NCBI GenBank assembly: GCA_937921505.1
Contig: CAKZUB010000071.1
Location: 1 to 64,000, forward strand
DNA: 64,000 nucleotides
Direction of reading: 5' to 3'
Origin: an uncultured Clostridia bacterium
GTDB lineage: Bacteria; Bacillota; Clostridia; Lachnospirales; Cellulosilyticaceae
Of the stretch, positions 47,001 to 58,741 are shown piece by piece; position 1 is the first letter of the stretch; each line of letters opens with the position of its first letter. Both the position numbers and the translations under genes were made by a program. Below the pieces are notes generated by a model. It was not told where the DNA came from and did not search any database. It was given only the letters and a program-made list of their open reading frames with translations.

Positions 47001-48821
47001 TGCTTGAGTAATATGTTTTGCTACCACACCTTCTACCGCAAAAGTACCTGTGGCACTTATATACCTTCCAACTCCCGTTGTCCCAGCTTCTGTTGTTATC
47101 TTAATATCTCCGTTTACTTTTGAAACTTTAAATATTTTAATAACTGCTGAATCTCCAGGCGTTCTATTTTCTTTTTTAACTTTATGTAAAGAAAGCTCAT
47201 AGTAAATAGACCCTTTGCTTAAAAGAACATCTAGCTCATCTTTTGGTGGTGCTTGCCATTCTATATCAAAGCCCACAGCTTGTGGCTGCCCGCCAATTTC
47301 ATGTGATGGCACTGCATAAATATTATTAATACTTTGGATTCTCGGTACTGTTGGTGGGGCTGTTTCATTAGCAATCTGAAATTGCATAATTTGTGACTTG
47401 AGTGTTTCTCCAGCTCCAATATCTGCTTCTATTTGATAAAATCGTTCAGATCCAATATTAGGTATGTAAATATAGATGGGTTCCGTATTATCCTTTCTAT
47501 TGGGATAATAATGATCTATAGATTTAACGAGACTCGTCTGCGTCGCTCCTTGTTTTAAGGTGTATGTTACTGCCCCATTGATATTATAAGGTATAATACG
47601 AATACCTACCTGACTCTCACTTGCTCTAAAAACTGTATACTGCAAATAGGTATGCCCATTATTTTCAAGATTAAACTGCTTCTTTTCTGCAGGTAATTCG
47701 TCAATAACGCCACCTTCTAGAGTAAGTCCTACACCTATAAGCATACTGGCATCTAATTTATCCCACTTTACTACCTGACTCGCAATCGCAGGATCTACAT
47801 AACTTAGAGAATTATTGACATTAATGCTCATCGTACTGCCTATTGCTCGCACTTGCCCATTAACCACTCCCATTTCATCAGTGATTGGTTCTGGTGTTGT
47901 TGGGGTTGCTGATAAAGGAAACTTAAGTGTTATACCATTGCTGCTATTTACATTGTTGCCCCCTGTTGCAGAAGTTGATACCCACATATTTAATACAGCC
48001 TTAATATCATTTCCTGTTACAGGTGCAAAATTATCACCTTGTATCACTTTAGGTTTATCAAAGTCTACTTTCACCCCTGGATGACTTCCTAATTCTTCTT
48101 CTCCGCTTTTAAGTAACTCTTTAGATGTGAAACCATCAATCGGCGTTAAGTGTGTAGGTGAAATCCTGAAGTTCTTTAACCCTTTTATAGTCTTTAAGCT
48201 TCCTTCTTCTACGGTTAATCCATTATAGTATTGCAGTTTAAATTCCGTAATATTTCCAGCTTCAACCCCCTCTGTGCTGACATGAATGGTTTGTCCTTTA
48301 ATCATCAGCCGGATTGGTAATGCTCCTGCCTGGAGACTTAGTTGCTGCCTATCGAAGGGGATAATCGCACCTATAGCATCTAAATGCAAGTCTTCATACT
48401 CAAAGACAGGTGTACCTGCAGCCTTTGTCTCCCAATTCCAAGTGCCTGCATTATATTGTCTGTAAGAATATGTTGGTGGCGTAGCAAATGTATTTGATAC
48501 TGTAGCTTTCAGTTTTACCTTTTTAGCAGCATTAACATCAAACTCAAGATTCACTTTATTTGTAATACCTGATTGCTCAACATAGTAACTCAAGGTATAA
48601 ACTCCTGATTGTTTCATATCCCACTTAACGCCTGCTTCATTTGTACTAAGTCCACTGTTATTGAGTTCTATACCATCCTCTCCATCTAAAAGACCTTGAT
48701 CTGATACTAATTGGTAGTTATATTTAGTATCAAATACTAGAGGTGCTGCACTTACACTTATTTCACTTAAAGAACTTAGAAGCATTATAATTGTTAATAA
48801 ACCAGCTACTCTTTTTCTCAT
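44040..48821 (-). CDS. Very large secreted Fn3-like protein with SLH-like C-terminus
   Basis: Protein of 1593 residues with a signal peptide (RVAGLLTIIMLLSSLSEISV, cleavage near SAAP). The N-terminal 450 residues are beta-rich and unlike the neighbour. Fn3-like units follow from about 490 (PRIQSINNIYAVP, then IGFDIEWQAPPKDEL-type strands) with proline-rich linkers such as LPQPPKPEDKVPPVPEKF near residue 870. A charged helical stretch around 1310-1370 (MIELNNLIDKERKHIITLLE) precedes an SLH-like C-terminal part (from about 1440; YGAIARVLGAKR, RQDEAVYILMQAYEKIY). It is the upstream partner of the 1437-residue gene and probably in one operon. GGAGG precedes the ATG. Confidence 0.73.
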   Translation of the reverse strand: MRKRVAGLLTIIMLLSSLSEISVSAAPLVFDTKYNYQLVSDQGLLDGEDGIELNNSGLSTNEAGVKWDMKQSGVYTLSYYVEQSGITNKVNLEFDVNAAKKVKLKATVSNTFATPPTYSYRQYNAGTWNWETKAAGTPVFEYEDLHLDAIGAIIPFDRQQLSLQAGALPIRLMIKGQTIHVSTEGVEAGNITEFKLQYYNGLTVEEGSLKTIKGLKNFRISPTHLTPIDGFTSKELLKSGEEELGSHPGVKVDFDKPKVIQGDNFAPVTGNDIKAVLNMWVSTSATGGNNVNSSNGITLKFPLSATPTTPEPITDEMGVVNGQVRAIGSTMSINVNNSLSYVDPAIASQVVKWDKLDASMLIGVGLTLEGGVIDELPAEKKQFNLENNGHTYLQYTVFRASESQVGIRIIPYNINGAVTYTLKQGATQTSLVKSIDHYYPNRKDNTEPIYIYIPNIGSERFYQIEADIGAGETLKSQIMQFQIANETAPPTVPRIQSINNIYAVPSHEIGGQPQAVGFDIEWQAPPKDELDVLLSKGSIYYELSLHKVKKENRTPGDSAVIKIFKVSKVNGDIKITTEAGTTGVGRYISATGTFAVEGVVAKHITQAGWEYIQVNDARFAGVDYLVGTAATMDAYHVPGIYYASINAIFDPTFDPQNPLRKVAQSQDSSDVSVSIDNVNEIIPVPTELESINRSIVNETEQAINYDIEIQKVNIRDYVKMMLTPAELYLDATNSPTYKGTYEIFLYQKNDKKQIYTDQDLKNAIATTGSAITLTTTNNLVLNNTQLDDLRNGKIIPIVYPIESLEGQLDRVKVAIQNMDPNQVYYVKVRVRLNTFKNLQPHDLRYSIFSKTLSFTTTSLPQPPKPEDKVPPVPEKFWVDSQPNNTTAILKWAEAKFNKDEDTEKVYYEIARVVDAQLKESERSNKLDIEKLITMNSSLVGFNTSESNIMTIGGTQTTWQQLQPVQSSDAFKLDDLNLSPNTIYYYYIRTVCIIKGVAVRSEWIMVPVTTHPVEKPIKLQVEVPSKYNYNPKTETVISFLAPIPAGAAIPSQYEFEIAIQSEMENTYRLDYNKVALTSLEDPSLITSGYRHFVYKIYDLKPGKRYDIKVRIVDKTNAKPENADYPRSLYSERVVARTEFDQDDQDKDNKFAEYLKRYDDEVEKLRRRSYWEVEGDNRFSAAYKYRQSYINAEIAVQNIYELQTNKDMNRLTYYLPADMLSKASDFNVVISAVLGNESVNVRPYTLTLDNKDIKEAISQVGQKRIADYYIKLDFFKMASSAVINGERVISPEICVDMDIVYLETEDMLIEDDIMIELNNLIDKERKHIITLLEKELLKGKINDEILKDIIDDAVQAIRKDHQKDVRGILKRETYKTVSIKEIEKPILLTSILESYSVNGYYLEGSWSSVEVIQANGGFAIEAHKLGIYVFTGSQGIGSALPELIMYQNIISKYNLTDFFTLDAYMIKTGATKKQVYGAIARVLGAKRNTDYMLYLKNRGIKGITSVGTDKVIRQDEAVYILMQAYEKIYNKPITAISIKNKQSISNIGAFQAHYRNYAYAAVELKVIQNPNAIVLPSKLISAEEMIQMLSKIVPR

Positions 48822-48873
48822 ATTTCACGTCCTCCATATATGCTAATTATTTCTATGTTATATTATTTTCACA

Positions 48874-48897
48874 GATAAATATCTCTCACTATTTATC
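48874..48897 (-). promoter_or_regulatory. Inverted repeat upstream of the Fn3 protein genes
   Basis: GATAAATA, an eight-base spacer, TATTTATC: perfect 8-bp arms, in the 140-base region between mutY and the 1593-residue gene. It could be an operator or a leader hairpin. A GTCGATAA that resembles a flagellar -10 overlaps its left end, but no matching -35 is present. Confidence 0.35.
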
Positions 48898-48961
48898 GAC
48901 ATTTTATCTCTTTATCATAATAATATTACACACTATTTTATTAAAATTTCCCAAAAAACAC

Positions 48962-49993
48962 TCAGTGCCTATAAGTTTGTAGTTCCTTAATGACTTTCTT
49001 AAAAGCTGTTCCAATAGGAATACTATTCATGTGTGCTAAGCTTACAAACTTTCCCTCTTGAGCTTGTTCTATAATTTTCATCAATGCCCTTTCTCCTCTA
49101 AACTCGATAAGAAGCGGCTCGAGTTCCCATTTGCGATGTGTAAACACATGTGAAACAGTTTTAAGCTTATTTATGTGCCAATCTTTGTTTACATGTCTTT
49201 TAAACTTATCCTTAGGTACCAAAGGAAACCCCCATAAGTTAGCCAAAAGTCCCTCTTCTGGTCTCTTTTCCATCCAATAAGTATCATCTCGCCTTATAAT
49301 CATAACTTTATAGGTCAAAACAGTAACCTTTTGTTTTGCTGTCTTTACTGGAAATAAATTTGTAACTCCCTCATGATTAGCCATGCAACCTGGCTGCATA
49401 GGACATTCTATACACCCCGGATCTTTAGGACTGCATATAAGTGCCCCAAGCTCCATAAGTGCTTGATTAAAACGATTAGGATCACCAGGCATAAGCGCCA
49501 TCACCTTTTCATCAAATACTTTTCTATTCTTAGCTCTACTAATATCTTCTTCTATAAGAAATTGTCTTGATAGTATACGCATCACATTACCATCTACTGC
49601 TGGAACTGGCGTATGAAAAGCAATACTTAAAATAGCTCCTAATGTATATGGACCAATACCTGGAATTCTCTTAACTAAATCTATATCTTTTGGAAAAACG
49701 CCCCCATACTCCTCGTCCACCATTTTCGCACCCTTATACAGATTTTCAGCTCTCCTATAATACCCAAGTCCCTGCCAATAGTTATAAACTTCTTCAAGCG
49801 TAGCACTAGCTAAGCTATGAATAGTCGGAAATCTATCCATAAACTTCTCATAATAAGGAATAACCGTATCCACTTGTGTCTGCTGAAGCATAATCTCCGA
49901 CACCCATATAGCATACGGGTCATTTGTATTTCTCCATGGCATTGCTCTTTTATTTGTGTCAAACCAAGCGAGTAATCTCTCTGCATAATCCAT
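48962..49993 (-). CDS. mutY: Adenine DNA glycosylase MutY
   Basis: Protein of 343 residues that removes adenine mispaired with 8-oxoguanine. The N-terminal domain has PWRNTNDPYAIWVSEIMLQQ with the catalytic Glu, and the helix-hairpin-helix VKRIPGIGPYTLGAILSIAF followed by VDGNVMRILSR with the catalytic Asp. The Fe-S loop is complete: C-x6-C-x2-C-x5-C in CSPKDPGCIECPMQPGC. The C-terminal NUDIX-like domain (from about 220) reads the oxidised base. The ATG is preceded by GGGAAGGGA. Confidence 0.95.
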   Translation of the reverse strand: MDYAERLLAWFDTNKRAMPWRNTNDPYAIWVSEIMLQQTQVDTVIPYYEKFMDRFPTIHSLASATLEEVYNYWQGLGYYRRAENLYKGAKMVDEEYGGVFPKDIDLVKRIPGIGPYTLGAILSIAFHTPVPAVDGNVMRILSRQFLIEEDISRAKNRKVFDEKVMALMPGDPNRFNQALMELGALICSPKDPGCIECPMQPGCMANHEGVTNLFPVKTAKQKVTVLTYKVMIIRRDDTYWMEKRPEEGLLANLWGFPLVPKDKFKRHVNKDWHINKLKTVSHVFTHRKWELEPLLIEFRGERALMKIIEQAQEGKFVSLAHMNSIPIGTAFKKVIKELQTYRH

Positions 49994-50208
49994 AGCAAAA
50001 TCCCTTCCCTATAAAAGACCATTTATACTTTATACTTATTTTACCATAATTCTAGATATTAAAATACATTATTTCCTCGGAAATATTATTTTTTTACTTT
50101 TTTACCCATCTTTCTCAAAATAAGCAATATAAGACTTTATTTCACACTCCATCATCCTATCTGCAAACTACGGATAATCTTTATTGGTTAATCATCTATA
50201 TTAGGTTC

Positions 50209-50252
50209 GCAAGGCTAGCAGGGATATCTTACGCCTTTCCTACCAGCCTCGC
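50209..50252. repeat. Imperfect hairpin in the mutY-atpC gap
   Basis: GCAAGGCTAGCAGG (50209-50222) and CCTACCAGCCTCGC (50239-50252) are complementary at 11 of 14 positions. It lacks a T run on either strand, so it is not an obvious terminator. Apart from this hairpin and the small ORF at 50294-50497, I see nothing in 49994-50530. Confidence 0.4.
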
Positions 50253-50293
50253 TAATCTTAATAAACTGTATATCTCTAAACATAAAGACCTAT

Positions 50294-50497
50294 ATGAATA
50301 AAAAATCTATTATTAATTCTGAAGCAAAACTGATGAAAAATATATGTAACTTTAATGTATGGCATAATATCCTAACATCTATTGATTACGGCAATCATAT
50401 GTTAACAGATGTTTTAGTAACAGTTGAGAAATACTATCAGGGGAGTGAGGATATTCTTTTAGATCGTCCTTGTTTTATATATGGCAGACTGTCTTAA
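50294..50497 (+). CDS. Possible small ORF, 67 codons, unknown
   Basis: This is the only plus-strand frame in the stretch between mutY and the foldback repeat. The translation (MNKKSIINSEAKLMKNICNF and onward) has no recognised motif, no membrane segment and no signal peptide. No clear ribosome site precedes the ATG. It may be chance, or a fragment of a lost gene. Confidence 0.2.
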   Translation: MNKKSIINSEAKLMKNICNFNVWHNILTSIDYGNHMLTDVLVTVEKYYQGSEDILLDRPCFIYGRLS

Positions 50498-50530
50498 AAC
50501 TAATTAAAGTCTAAATAGCCAACGCCTAGC

Positions 50531-50749
50531 AGAGGGAGATTTTAGGGTTCGGAAGTTGCCTCTGTAGTATTTTGTAAAAAAATCTTAGCAGTTTATTTAA
50601 ATGGTTTTTAGGGAGACTGTTTGAGCAGCAATTATAAAATTTGTATACAAATTTTATAATTCGCGAGTTTCGACCGTTCATTTAAAGAAAGTGCTTAGAT
50701 TTTTAAAAATACGCAAGTGAGCAACTGAAGAACCCTAAAATCTCCCTCT
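50531..50749 (+). repeat. Foldback repeat element, copy 2 (structured RNA or MITE-like)
   Basis: A 219-bp element between mutY and atpC, homologous along its length to 27756-28006 but without that copy's extra 29-base hairpin. The terminal arms are perfect 20-bp inverted repeats (50531-50550, 50730-50749) that differ from copy 1 at four positions, each with the matching change on the other arm. The internal 14-bp hairpin (50631-50660) and the segments GGAAGTTGCC, GAGCAGCAATT and TTCGCGAGTTTCGACCGTTC are the same. TTTAAATG and CATTTAAA pair here in addition. No ORF is present. Confidence 0.85.
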
Positions 50750-50785
50750 TCGGACTTTAATCACTAACCATAAAGTATAAAGCAT

Positions 50786-50830
50786 TAAAAAAAAGCATCC
50801 CAAAACCCTTCACTCAGGTCTTAGGACACT
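50786..50830 (-). terminator. Terminator of the ATP synthase operon
   Basis: On the minus strand AGTGTCCTAAGACC (50830-50817) and GGTTTTGGGATGCT (50807-50794) pair over 14 positions, four of them G-U, and are followed by a run of T, about 40 bases after the atpC stop. Confidence 0.8.
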
Positions 50831-50868
50831 CTCTCACTTTCTTTTTTCCAACTTTCTAATCTATCAAC

Positions 50869-51270
50869 TTACTTTGCATCTTTTAAATTCAGCCTTACAA
50901 CAGCTTTCTTAAGAGCAATTTCTGCTCTTGCTCTATCCATATCTTGCTGTGACAAACGGCCTTCTGCTCTTTCTTTGGCTCTTTTTGCTCTCTCAATATC
51001 TATGTCTTCTGGGAACTCCGAGGCATCTGTAAGAATAATTACCCTATCAGTTGTTACCTCTGCAAAGCCTCCCATAGTGGTTGCTTTTTTCAAAACGCCA
51101 CCTTGTTTATAACGAATCACATTATATCCAAGCAGGGCTACAACAGGCTCATGGTCATATAATATCCCCATATCCCCTTCTGTCGTATGCAATATCACTG
51201 ACTCTACTTCTTCGTCAAAGATTTTTCTAAGTGGTGTTATAATTTGAAGTGTTAATTTGTTTTTTTCCAC
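50869..51270 (-). CDS. atpC: ATP synthase F1 subunit epsilon
   Basis: A 133-residue protein of the central stalk. The N-terminal beta-barrel (LQIITPLRKIFDEEVESVIL, HTTEGDMGILYDHEPVVALL) is followed by a two-helix C-terminal part (IDIERAKRAKERAEGRLSQQ) that can inhibit rotation. Last gene of the operon, eight bases after atpD. Confidence 0.95.
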   Translation of the reverse strand: MEKNKLTLQIITPLRKIFDEEVESVILHTTEGDMGILYDHEPVVALLGYNVIRYKQGGVLKKATTMGGFAEVTTDRVIILTDASEFPEDIDIERAKRAKERAEGRLSQQDMDRARAEIALKKAVVRLNLKDAK

Positions 51271-51278
51271 ATCATCAC

Positions 51279-52724
<1,446 letters not shown>

Positions 52725-52735
52725 TTAATTATGAA

Positions 52736-53605
52736 TTATTTGAGTGCCTCAGCGCCGCCTACAATCTCTGATAGTTCTTGAGTGATTGCTGCTTGTCTTG
52801 CTCTATTGTACTGAATATTTAGCTTTTCCATAATTTCTTCTGCATTTTCTGTTGCAGCGTCCATAGCCGTCATTCTTGCACCTTGCTCACTCGCACTCGC
52901 TTCTACCATACCACCATAGATAACATCTGCTACATATCTTGGAATAACATATCCAAGTACAGCCTCTGGTGATGGTTCATAAACTAAAAGATCCTTTAGC
53001 GTTCCTTCTTCGGCTCTTTCTTCACTCTTTATACTATCTATATCGATTGGCAAAATGCGAATCATCGTAGGCTCGTGTTGGATCGAAGACTTAAAGCCTG
53101 TATAAGCTAGATATACTTCTCCAACTTCACCTTTACTGAATTTATCTATTACATAATCAGCAATTTCCCTTGCCACTTTATAGGTAGGTTCTTCTGATAC
53201 CCCTATGATTTCTTTTGGGATAGCATACCCTCTTGCTTTAAACAGCTCTTTGCCTCTTTTTCCTACAACAACTAAATGCGTTTTTTCAGCGTTTACAATA
53301 TGCTTCATCACGAGTTTACAAATGTTTGCATTATAGCCTCCACAAAGCCCTCTGTCTGATGAAAGCGTGATATACGCTGCTGTATCAGCTCCATTAGCTC
53401 TTAAAAAAGGAGATCCCACACCATTTGCATTTTTAGCTATAGATTGCATAGTTGTTATCATTTTATTAAAAAAAGGTCTTGTTCTAAGTGCCGCTTCCTT
53501 GCTTTTATGAAGCTTTGATGTTGCTACAAGGTTCATTGCACTCGTAATTTTCTTGGTGCTGTCTATGCTTCGTATTCGCCCTTTAATATCTTGTAAAGAC
53601 GCCAT
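52736..53605 (-). CDS. atpG: ATP synthase F1 subunit gamma
   Basis: Rotor shaft subunit of 289 residues. MASLQDIKGRIRSIDSTKKI and TSAMNLVATSKL form the N-terminal helix, SSDRGLCGGYNANICK is the conserved middle motif, and EIMEKLNIQYNRARQAAITQ the C-terminal helix with the family signature. Between atpA and atpD as usual. Confidence 0.96.
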   Translation of the reverse strand: MASLQDIKGRIRSIDSTKKITSAMNLVATSKLHKSKEAALRTRPFFNKMITTMQSIAKNANGVGSPFLRANGADTAAYITLSSDRGLCGGYNANICKLVMKHIVNAEKTHLVVVGKRGKELFKARGYAIPKEIIGVSEEPTYKVAREIADYVIDKFSKGEVGEVYLAYTGFKSSIQHEPTMIRILPIDIDSIKSEERAEEGTLKDLLVYEPSPEAVLGYVIPRYVADVIYGGMVEASASEQGARMTAMDAATENAEEIMEKLNIQYNRARQAAITQELSEIVGGAEALK

Positions 53606-53626
53606 TTATCGCACCCTCTCTATCCG

Positions 53627-55138
53627 TTAGTTTACTTGAAATCCTTGTTTAAATTCTACAACAATTGCTTTTAACTTTTCTTCTAATTCCTTTGTAATAC
53701 CTTCTTTTTTAAGAAGTTCTGCAAGAATCTCTTGATATTTAGTATCTACAAATTCAACTAATTCATTTTGGAATTTAACGACTTTGTCTACTGGTATATC
53801 TAAAAGGTATTTTCTAGTTGCAGCGTATAATATAACGATTTGATGTGCAACACTGAGTGGTGCATATTGCGCCTGCTTAAGCACTTCCATAATACGCTCC
53901 CCTTGCATAAGCGCATTTTGAGTAGCAGTATCGAGGTCTGAACCAAATTGTGCAAAAGATGCAAGTGAACGATACTGCGCAAGTTCAACACGTATAGGGC
54001 CTGCAATTTGTTTCATTGCTTTAATTTGTGCCGCCCCACCAACACGAGATACTGAAAGACCTGGGTTAATAGCTGGTCTTATCCCTGCGTTAAAAAGTTC
54101 TGTTTCTAAGAAGATTTGTCCATCTGTAATAGAAATAACATTTGTTGGAATATAGGCTGAAATATCTCCAGCTTGCGTTTCAATAATCGGTAAAGCTGTA
54201 ATCGATCCACCACCTCTAGCATCTGAGAGCTTAGCCGCTCTTTCTAAAAGGCGAGAGTGTAAGTAGAATACATCTCCAGGATAGGCTTCACGGCCTGGTG
54301 GTCTACGAAGAAGTAGTGCCATTGTACGATAAGCTACCGCATGTTTAGATAAGTCATCATAAATAATAAGAACATCCTTACCATTTTCCATCCATTCCTC
54401 ACCAATAGCAACACCTGCATAAGGCGCAATGTATTGAAGTGGTGCAAGCTCACTTGCTGTAGATACAACAACTGTTGTAAAACTCATCGCATCATTTTTC
54501 TCAAGCGTACTTACAATTTGAGCTACAGTAGACGCTTTTTGCCCGATAGCAACGTAAATACAAAGTACATCTTTACCTTTTTGGTTAATGATCGTATCTA
54601 TTGCAAGAGCTGTTTTACCAGTTTGTCTGTCTCCGATAATCAGCTCTCTTTGTCCACGTCCAATAGGAACCATTGCATCAATTGCTTTAAGTCCTGTTTG
54701 AAGTGGTGTATCTACTGATTTTCTTTCAATAACGCCTGGTGCTACACGTTCAACTCTTCTATACTTATCAGTGTTAATAGGGCCTTTACCATCTATAGGT
54801 TGACCAAGCGCATTAACAACACGTCCCACAAGCACATCGCCTACTGGAACCTCTACAACGCGACCCGTTGATTTAACTGTGTCGCCTTCTTTAATATATT
54901 GATCTGAACCTAAAAGAACGACACCAATATTGTCTTCTTCTAAGTTAAGCACCATACCAAATACATCACCTGGAAACTCAAGTAATTCTCCTGCCATTGC
55001 TTTTTGTAAGCCATGAATACGCGCAATACCATCGCCTACTGAAATAACAGTTCCTACCTCAGCTATCTCTAGGTGTGCTGTATAGTTTTTAATCTGTTCT
55101 TTAATGATACTGCTTATTTCTTCTGGTCTCAGATTCAT
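53627..55138 (-). CDS. atpA: ATP synthase F1 subunit alpha
   Basis: Non-catalytic nucleotide-binding subunit of about 503 residues. Walker A is [15 protein letters not shown], and [20 protein letters not shown] is the alpha/beta signature. The start at 55138 ([16 protein letters not shown]) follows AAAGGGG; an in-frame ATG at 55165 would overlap the atpH stop and has no site. Length is normal. Confidence 0.96.
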   Translation of the reverse strand: MNLRPEEISSIIKEQIKNYTAHLEIAEVGTVISVGDGIARIHGLQKAMAGELLEFPGDVFGMVLNLEEDNIGVVLLGSDQYIKEGDTVKSTGRVVEVPVGDVLVGRVVNALGQPIDGKGPINTDKYRRVERVAPGVIERKSVDTPLQTGLKAIDAMVPIGRGQRELIIGDRQTGKTALAIDTIINQKGKDVLCIYVAIGQKASTVAQIVSTLEKNDAMSFTTVVVSTASELAPLQYIAPYAGVAIGEEWMENGKDVLIIYDDLSKHAVAYRTMALLLRRPPGREAYPGDVFYLHSRLLERAAKLSDARGGGSITALPIIETQAGDISAYIPTNVISITDGQIFLETELFNAGIRPAINPGLSVSRVGGAAQIKAMKQIAGPIRVELAQYRSLASFAQFGSDLDTATQNALMQGERIMEVLKQAQYAPLSVAHQIVILYAATRKYLLDIPVDKVVKFQNELVEFVDTKYQEILAELLKKEGITKELEEKLKAIVVEFKQGFQVN

Positions 55139-55157
55139 TAACTTATTACACCCCTTT

Positions 55158-55703
55158 CTATGCAAGTTTAAGCTCAGCTAACTGCTTCTTTAATGTTTGC
55201 ATCTTACCTTTAATACTTGCATCTACAACTTTGTCACCAACTCTAATAATAAGCCCCGCTATAATAGATTCATCTACAATAGTATCAAGCTCTATCTGAC
55301 TTTTTGTATTATTTTCTAATTGCATTTTAATCTCTTCTAACTGACGTGCTTCAAGAACTACCGCTGAAGTTACGGTTGCTTTTAAAATGCCTTTTTGTTT
55401 TTCTATCATTTGTAAAAAGGTTTCAAAAATGTCAAGTAAAAATTCTTGTCTGCCCTTTTTAATGATAAGTATCATGAGTCCAACAACTGACGAAGACACC
55501 TGCTCTGAAAATATTTTCTCTATTAAGGAAACTTTCTCATCTAAAGTTATTCTTCGATTTTGTAGTAGTGCTATAAAATCTGGCTCATCCCGAAGTAACT
55601 GTATAACAAGTTCCACTTCGGATTTATAATCTTCTATCCTATTATCCGAAATAGCTAGTTCAAATAGGGCAGTAGCATATCTTTTAATAACTAACTTAGC
55701 CAC
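55158..55703 (-). CDS. atpH: ATP synthase F1 subunit delta
   Basis: A 181-residue peripheral-stalk protein. [20 protein letters not shown] is the N-terminal domain signature, and [20 protein letters not shown] is the C-terminal OSCP/delta motif. It starts with GTG behind GGGGG and overlaps atpF by 13 bases, which points to coupled translation. Confidence 0.94.
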   Translation of the reverse strand: MAKLVIKRYATALFELAISDNRIEDYKSEVELVIQLLRDEPDFIALLQNRRITLDEKVSLIEKIFSEQVSSSVVGLMILIIKKGRQEFLLDIFETFLQMIEKQKGILKATVTSAVVLEARQLEEIKMQLENNTKSQIELDTIVDESIIAGLIIRVGDKVVDASIKGKMQTLKKQLAELKLA

Positions 55704-56245
55704 TGTACATCCCCCATTTCTTTTATAGTTTCATCTATTAAAGCATGGTGTTTTGCTTCATCTATAGAGGCACTCACAAACTTACTGGCCATAATAGTTG
55801 AGATTTCTATCATTTCTTTTTTAAGCTCATCTTTAATACGTTCTTGTTCAAGTTTAATGTCACTTTGGGCCTTTTGTTTGATATTTTCGGCTTCTTCTTT
55901 TGCAGCTTTAATGATCTCTTCTTCTCTTACAAGTGCTTTTGCTCTTGTATCTTTTAGAATTTGGTTAGCTTCATCTTTAATGTTTCTAAGTTTCGCTTCA
56001 TAGTCAGCTTTCAATTGAATCGCACTTGCTTTTTTACTTGTTGCGTCATTGATAGTCTCTGCAATAGTATTCTTTCTTTTATCTAAAAAGTCTGTTACAG
56101 GCTTAAATAAAAGCTTGTAAAGAATCCATATAATCACAAAGAGCGATATCCATATCAGACTTAAATCCCAAAGCAAAGGTAAATCAAAACCGATAATTTT
56201 CCCAGGCTCTGTAGCAGCTAATAATGTAATAAATGATGTATTCAA
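55691..56245 (-). CDS. atpF: ATP synthase Fo subunit b
   Basis: A 184-residue peripheral stalk subunit. One membrane helix (LSLIWISLFVIIWILYKLLF, about 28-47) is followed by a long charged coiled coil (residues 50-165, with KEEAENIKQKAQSDIKLEQE). The start is a TTG at 56245 after GGAGGG; between them lies a small palindrome, GGGAGCTTCCC. Confidence 0.93.
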   Translation of the reverse strand: MNTSFITLLAATEPGKIIGFDLPLLWDLSLIWISLFVIIWILYKLLFKPVTDFLDKRKNTIAETINDATSKKASAIQLKADYEAKLRNIKDEANQILKDTRAKALVREEEIIKAAKEEAENIKQKAQSDIKLEQERIKDELKKEMIEISTIMASKFVSASIDEAKHHALIDETIKEMGDVQWLS

Positions 56246-56286
56246 AGGGAAGCTCCCTCCTTTCTATGCTAGTAATGCTTTTTTGA

Positions 56287-56604
<318 letters not shown>

Positions 56605-56629
56605 TTATATAGTTAATAATTTAAAGATA

Positions 56630-56707
56630 TTAACAAACAGTTATTACAGTAAGTGCTGCTCCTATTAATGAACATGCTAAAATTAATGCTCTTGTGTTGA
56701 CTTCCAT
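56630..56707 (-). pseudogene. atpE: Deletion remnant of a further c-subunit gene
   Basis: A 25-codon frame ([20 protein letters not shown] plus five residues) with an excellent AAGGAGG site. The first 22 residues match the start of the 94-residue c subunit. The DNA then jumps to the 3' end of a c gene: 56619-56637 is identical over 19 bases to 56755-56773 at the end of the fused gene. About 200 bases coding for the hairpin are missing, as expected after unequal recombination between tandem c genes. It may still be translated as a short hydrophobic peptide. Confidence 0.85.
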
Positions 56708-56752
56708 AATCAAATTCCTCCTTAGGATAATTTCTTTTGATTATATAATCCA

Positions 56753-58011
<1,259 letters not shown>

Positions 58012-58077
58012 CTACTTACACCCCTTTCCATTTAAAATATATATGCAATGAGCTCCTAAAAGCTCTTGTTGCCTCGT

Positions 58078-58443
58078 CTACTCCTTTAAAAAAAATTGCA
58101 TATAAGCCGCAGCCTTCATAGAAACAAGCCCAAAGAATACCCCTAGTATATGAATACTTGGGTCTATTGCTCCAACAAATAAAACAATTCCTGTTAAAAG
58201 ATATCTCAGTACATAATGCATCGTCGCATAGTTTTTTGCCTTTGCCTCTGACATTACAACTGCTTTATCAAATGTATTTTTCATAAGTCGTAATTTTAAA
58301 AGGGAAAATAACAGACCAAATGATATACCTTTAGTCCAGCTCCATACATCATGAGCTATGAATATGCCTATAGTATATACAACGAGTGAGAATGTTATCA
58401 TACTAAATGGCATAAAATTCTTTTTAATAAAGATCTTATTCAT
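58078..58443 (-). CDS. atpI: ATP synthase subunit I (AtpI-like)
   Basis: A 121-residue membrane protein with four predicted helices (MITFSLVVYTIGIFIAH, WTKGISFGLLFSLLKLRLM, YVLRYLLTGIVLFVGAI, ILGVFFGLVSMKAAAYMQFF). AtpI helps assemble the c ring in several bacteria, including Na+ enzymes. It overlaps the upstream atpZ-like gene by four bases. Confidence 0.82.
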   Translation of the reverse strand: MNKIFIKKNFMPFSMITFSLVVYTIGIFIAHDVWSWTKGISFGLLFSLLKLRLMKNTFDKAVVMSEAKAKNYATMHYVLRYLLTGIVLFVGAIDPSIHILGVFFGLVSMKAAAYMQFFLKE

Positions 58444-58664
58444 TTTTTTTCCCCTTTCTTAATTTCTTTACCTACAATATAAAATAAATTTCTAAAAGCG
58501 CCACCCACTCCTAAAAGGATAAATATAATAGTAAGCCATGGTCCTGTATTAAGTTTATTATCCAAAAAAGCTCCCAATATCACACATAATAAAATAGGCG
58601 TAACCATAGAGATTCCTAACTGCGACACAAGTAGAAGAGAACGTGCCCAATTATTATATTTCAT
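58440..58664 (-). CDS. atpZ: AtpZ-like small membrane protein (AtpQ/AtpR group)
   Basis: A 74-residue protein with two membrane helices (LLLVSQLGISMVTPILLCVI, WLTIIFILLGVGGAFRNLFY), the AtpZ/F0F1-ATPase-subunit pattern, encoded at the head of many atp operons. I place the start at the ATG 58664 (MKYNNWARS), which has AGAGGAGG at good spacing. The frame stays open upstream to 58835 through the GC-rich hairpin, but that part looks non-coding. Confidence 0.8.
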   Translation of the reverse strand: MKYNNWARSLLLVSQLGISMVTPILLCVILGAFLDNKLNTGPWLTIIFILLGVGGAFRNLFYIVGKEIKKGEKK

Positions 58665-58741
58665 TACTCTACCTCCTCTTATGGTTCCTCCCGGGCGCTC
58701 TAGCCCAGTTTTATAAGTACATCTATAACTTTCATAGGCTA

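Noticed and set aside
48893..48919. Sigma-D promoter before the Fn3 protein genes
   Set aside because: GTCGATAA matches the -10, but no TAAA stands 15-16 bases upstream.
50521..50760. Integron attC site
   Set aside because: A long inverted repeat is present, but the GTTRRRY/RYYYAAC core sites and the small ORF-cassette layout are missing, and no integrase gene is near.
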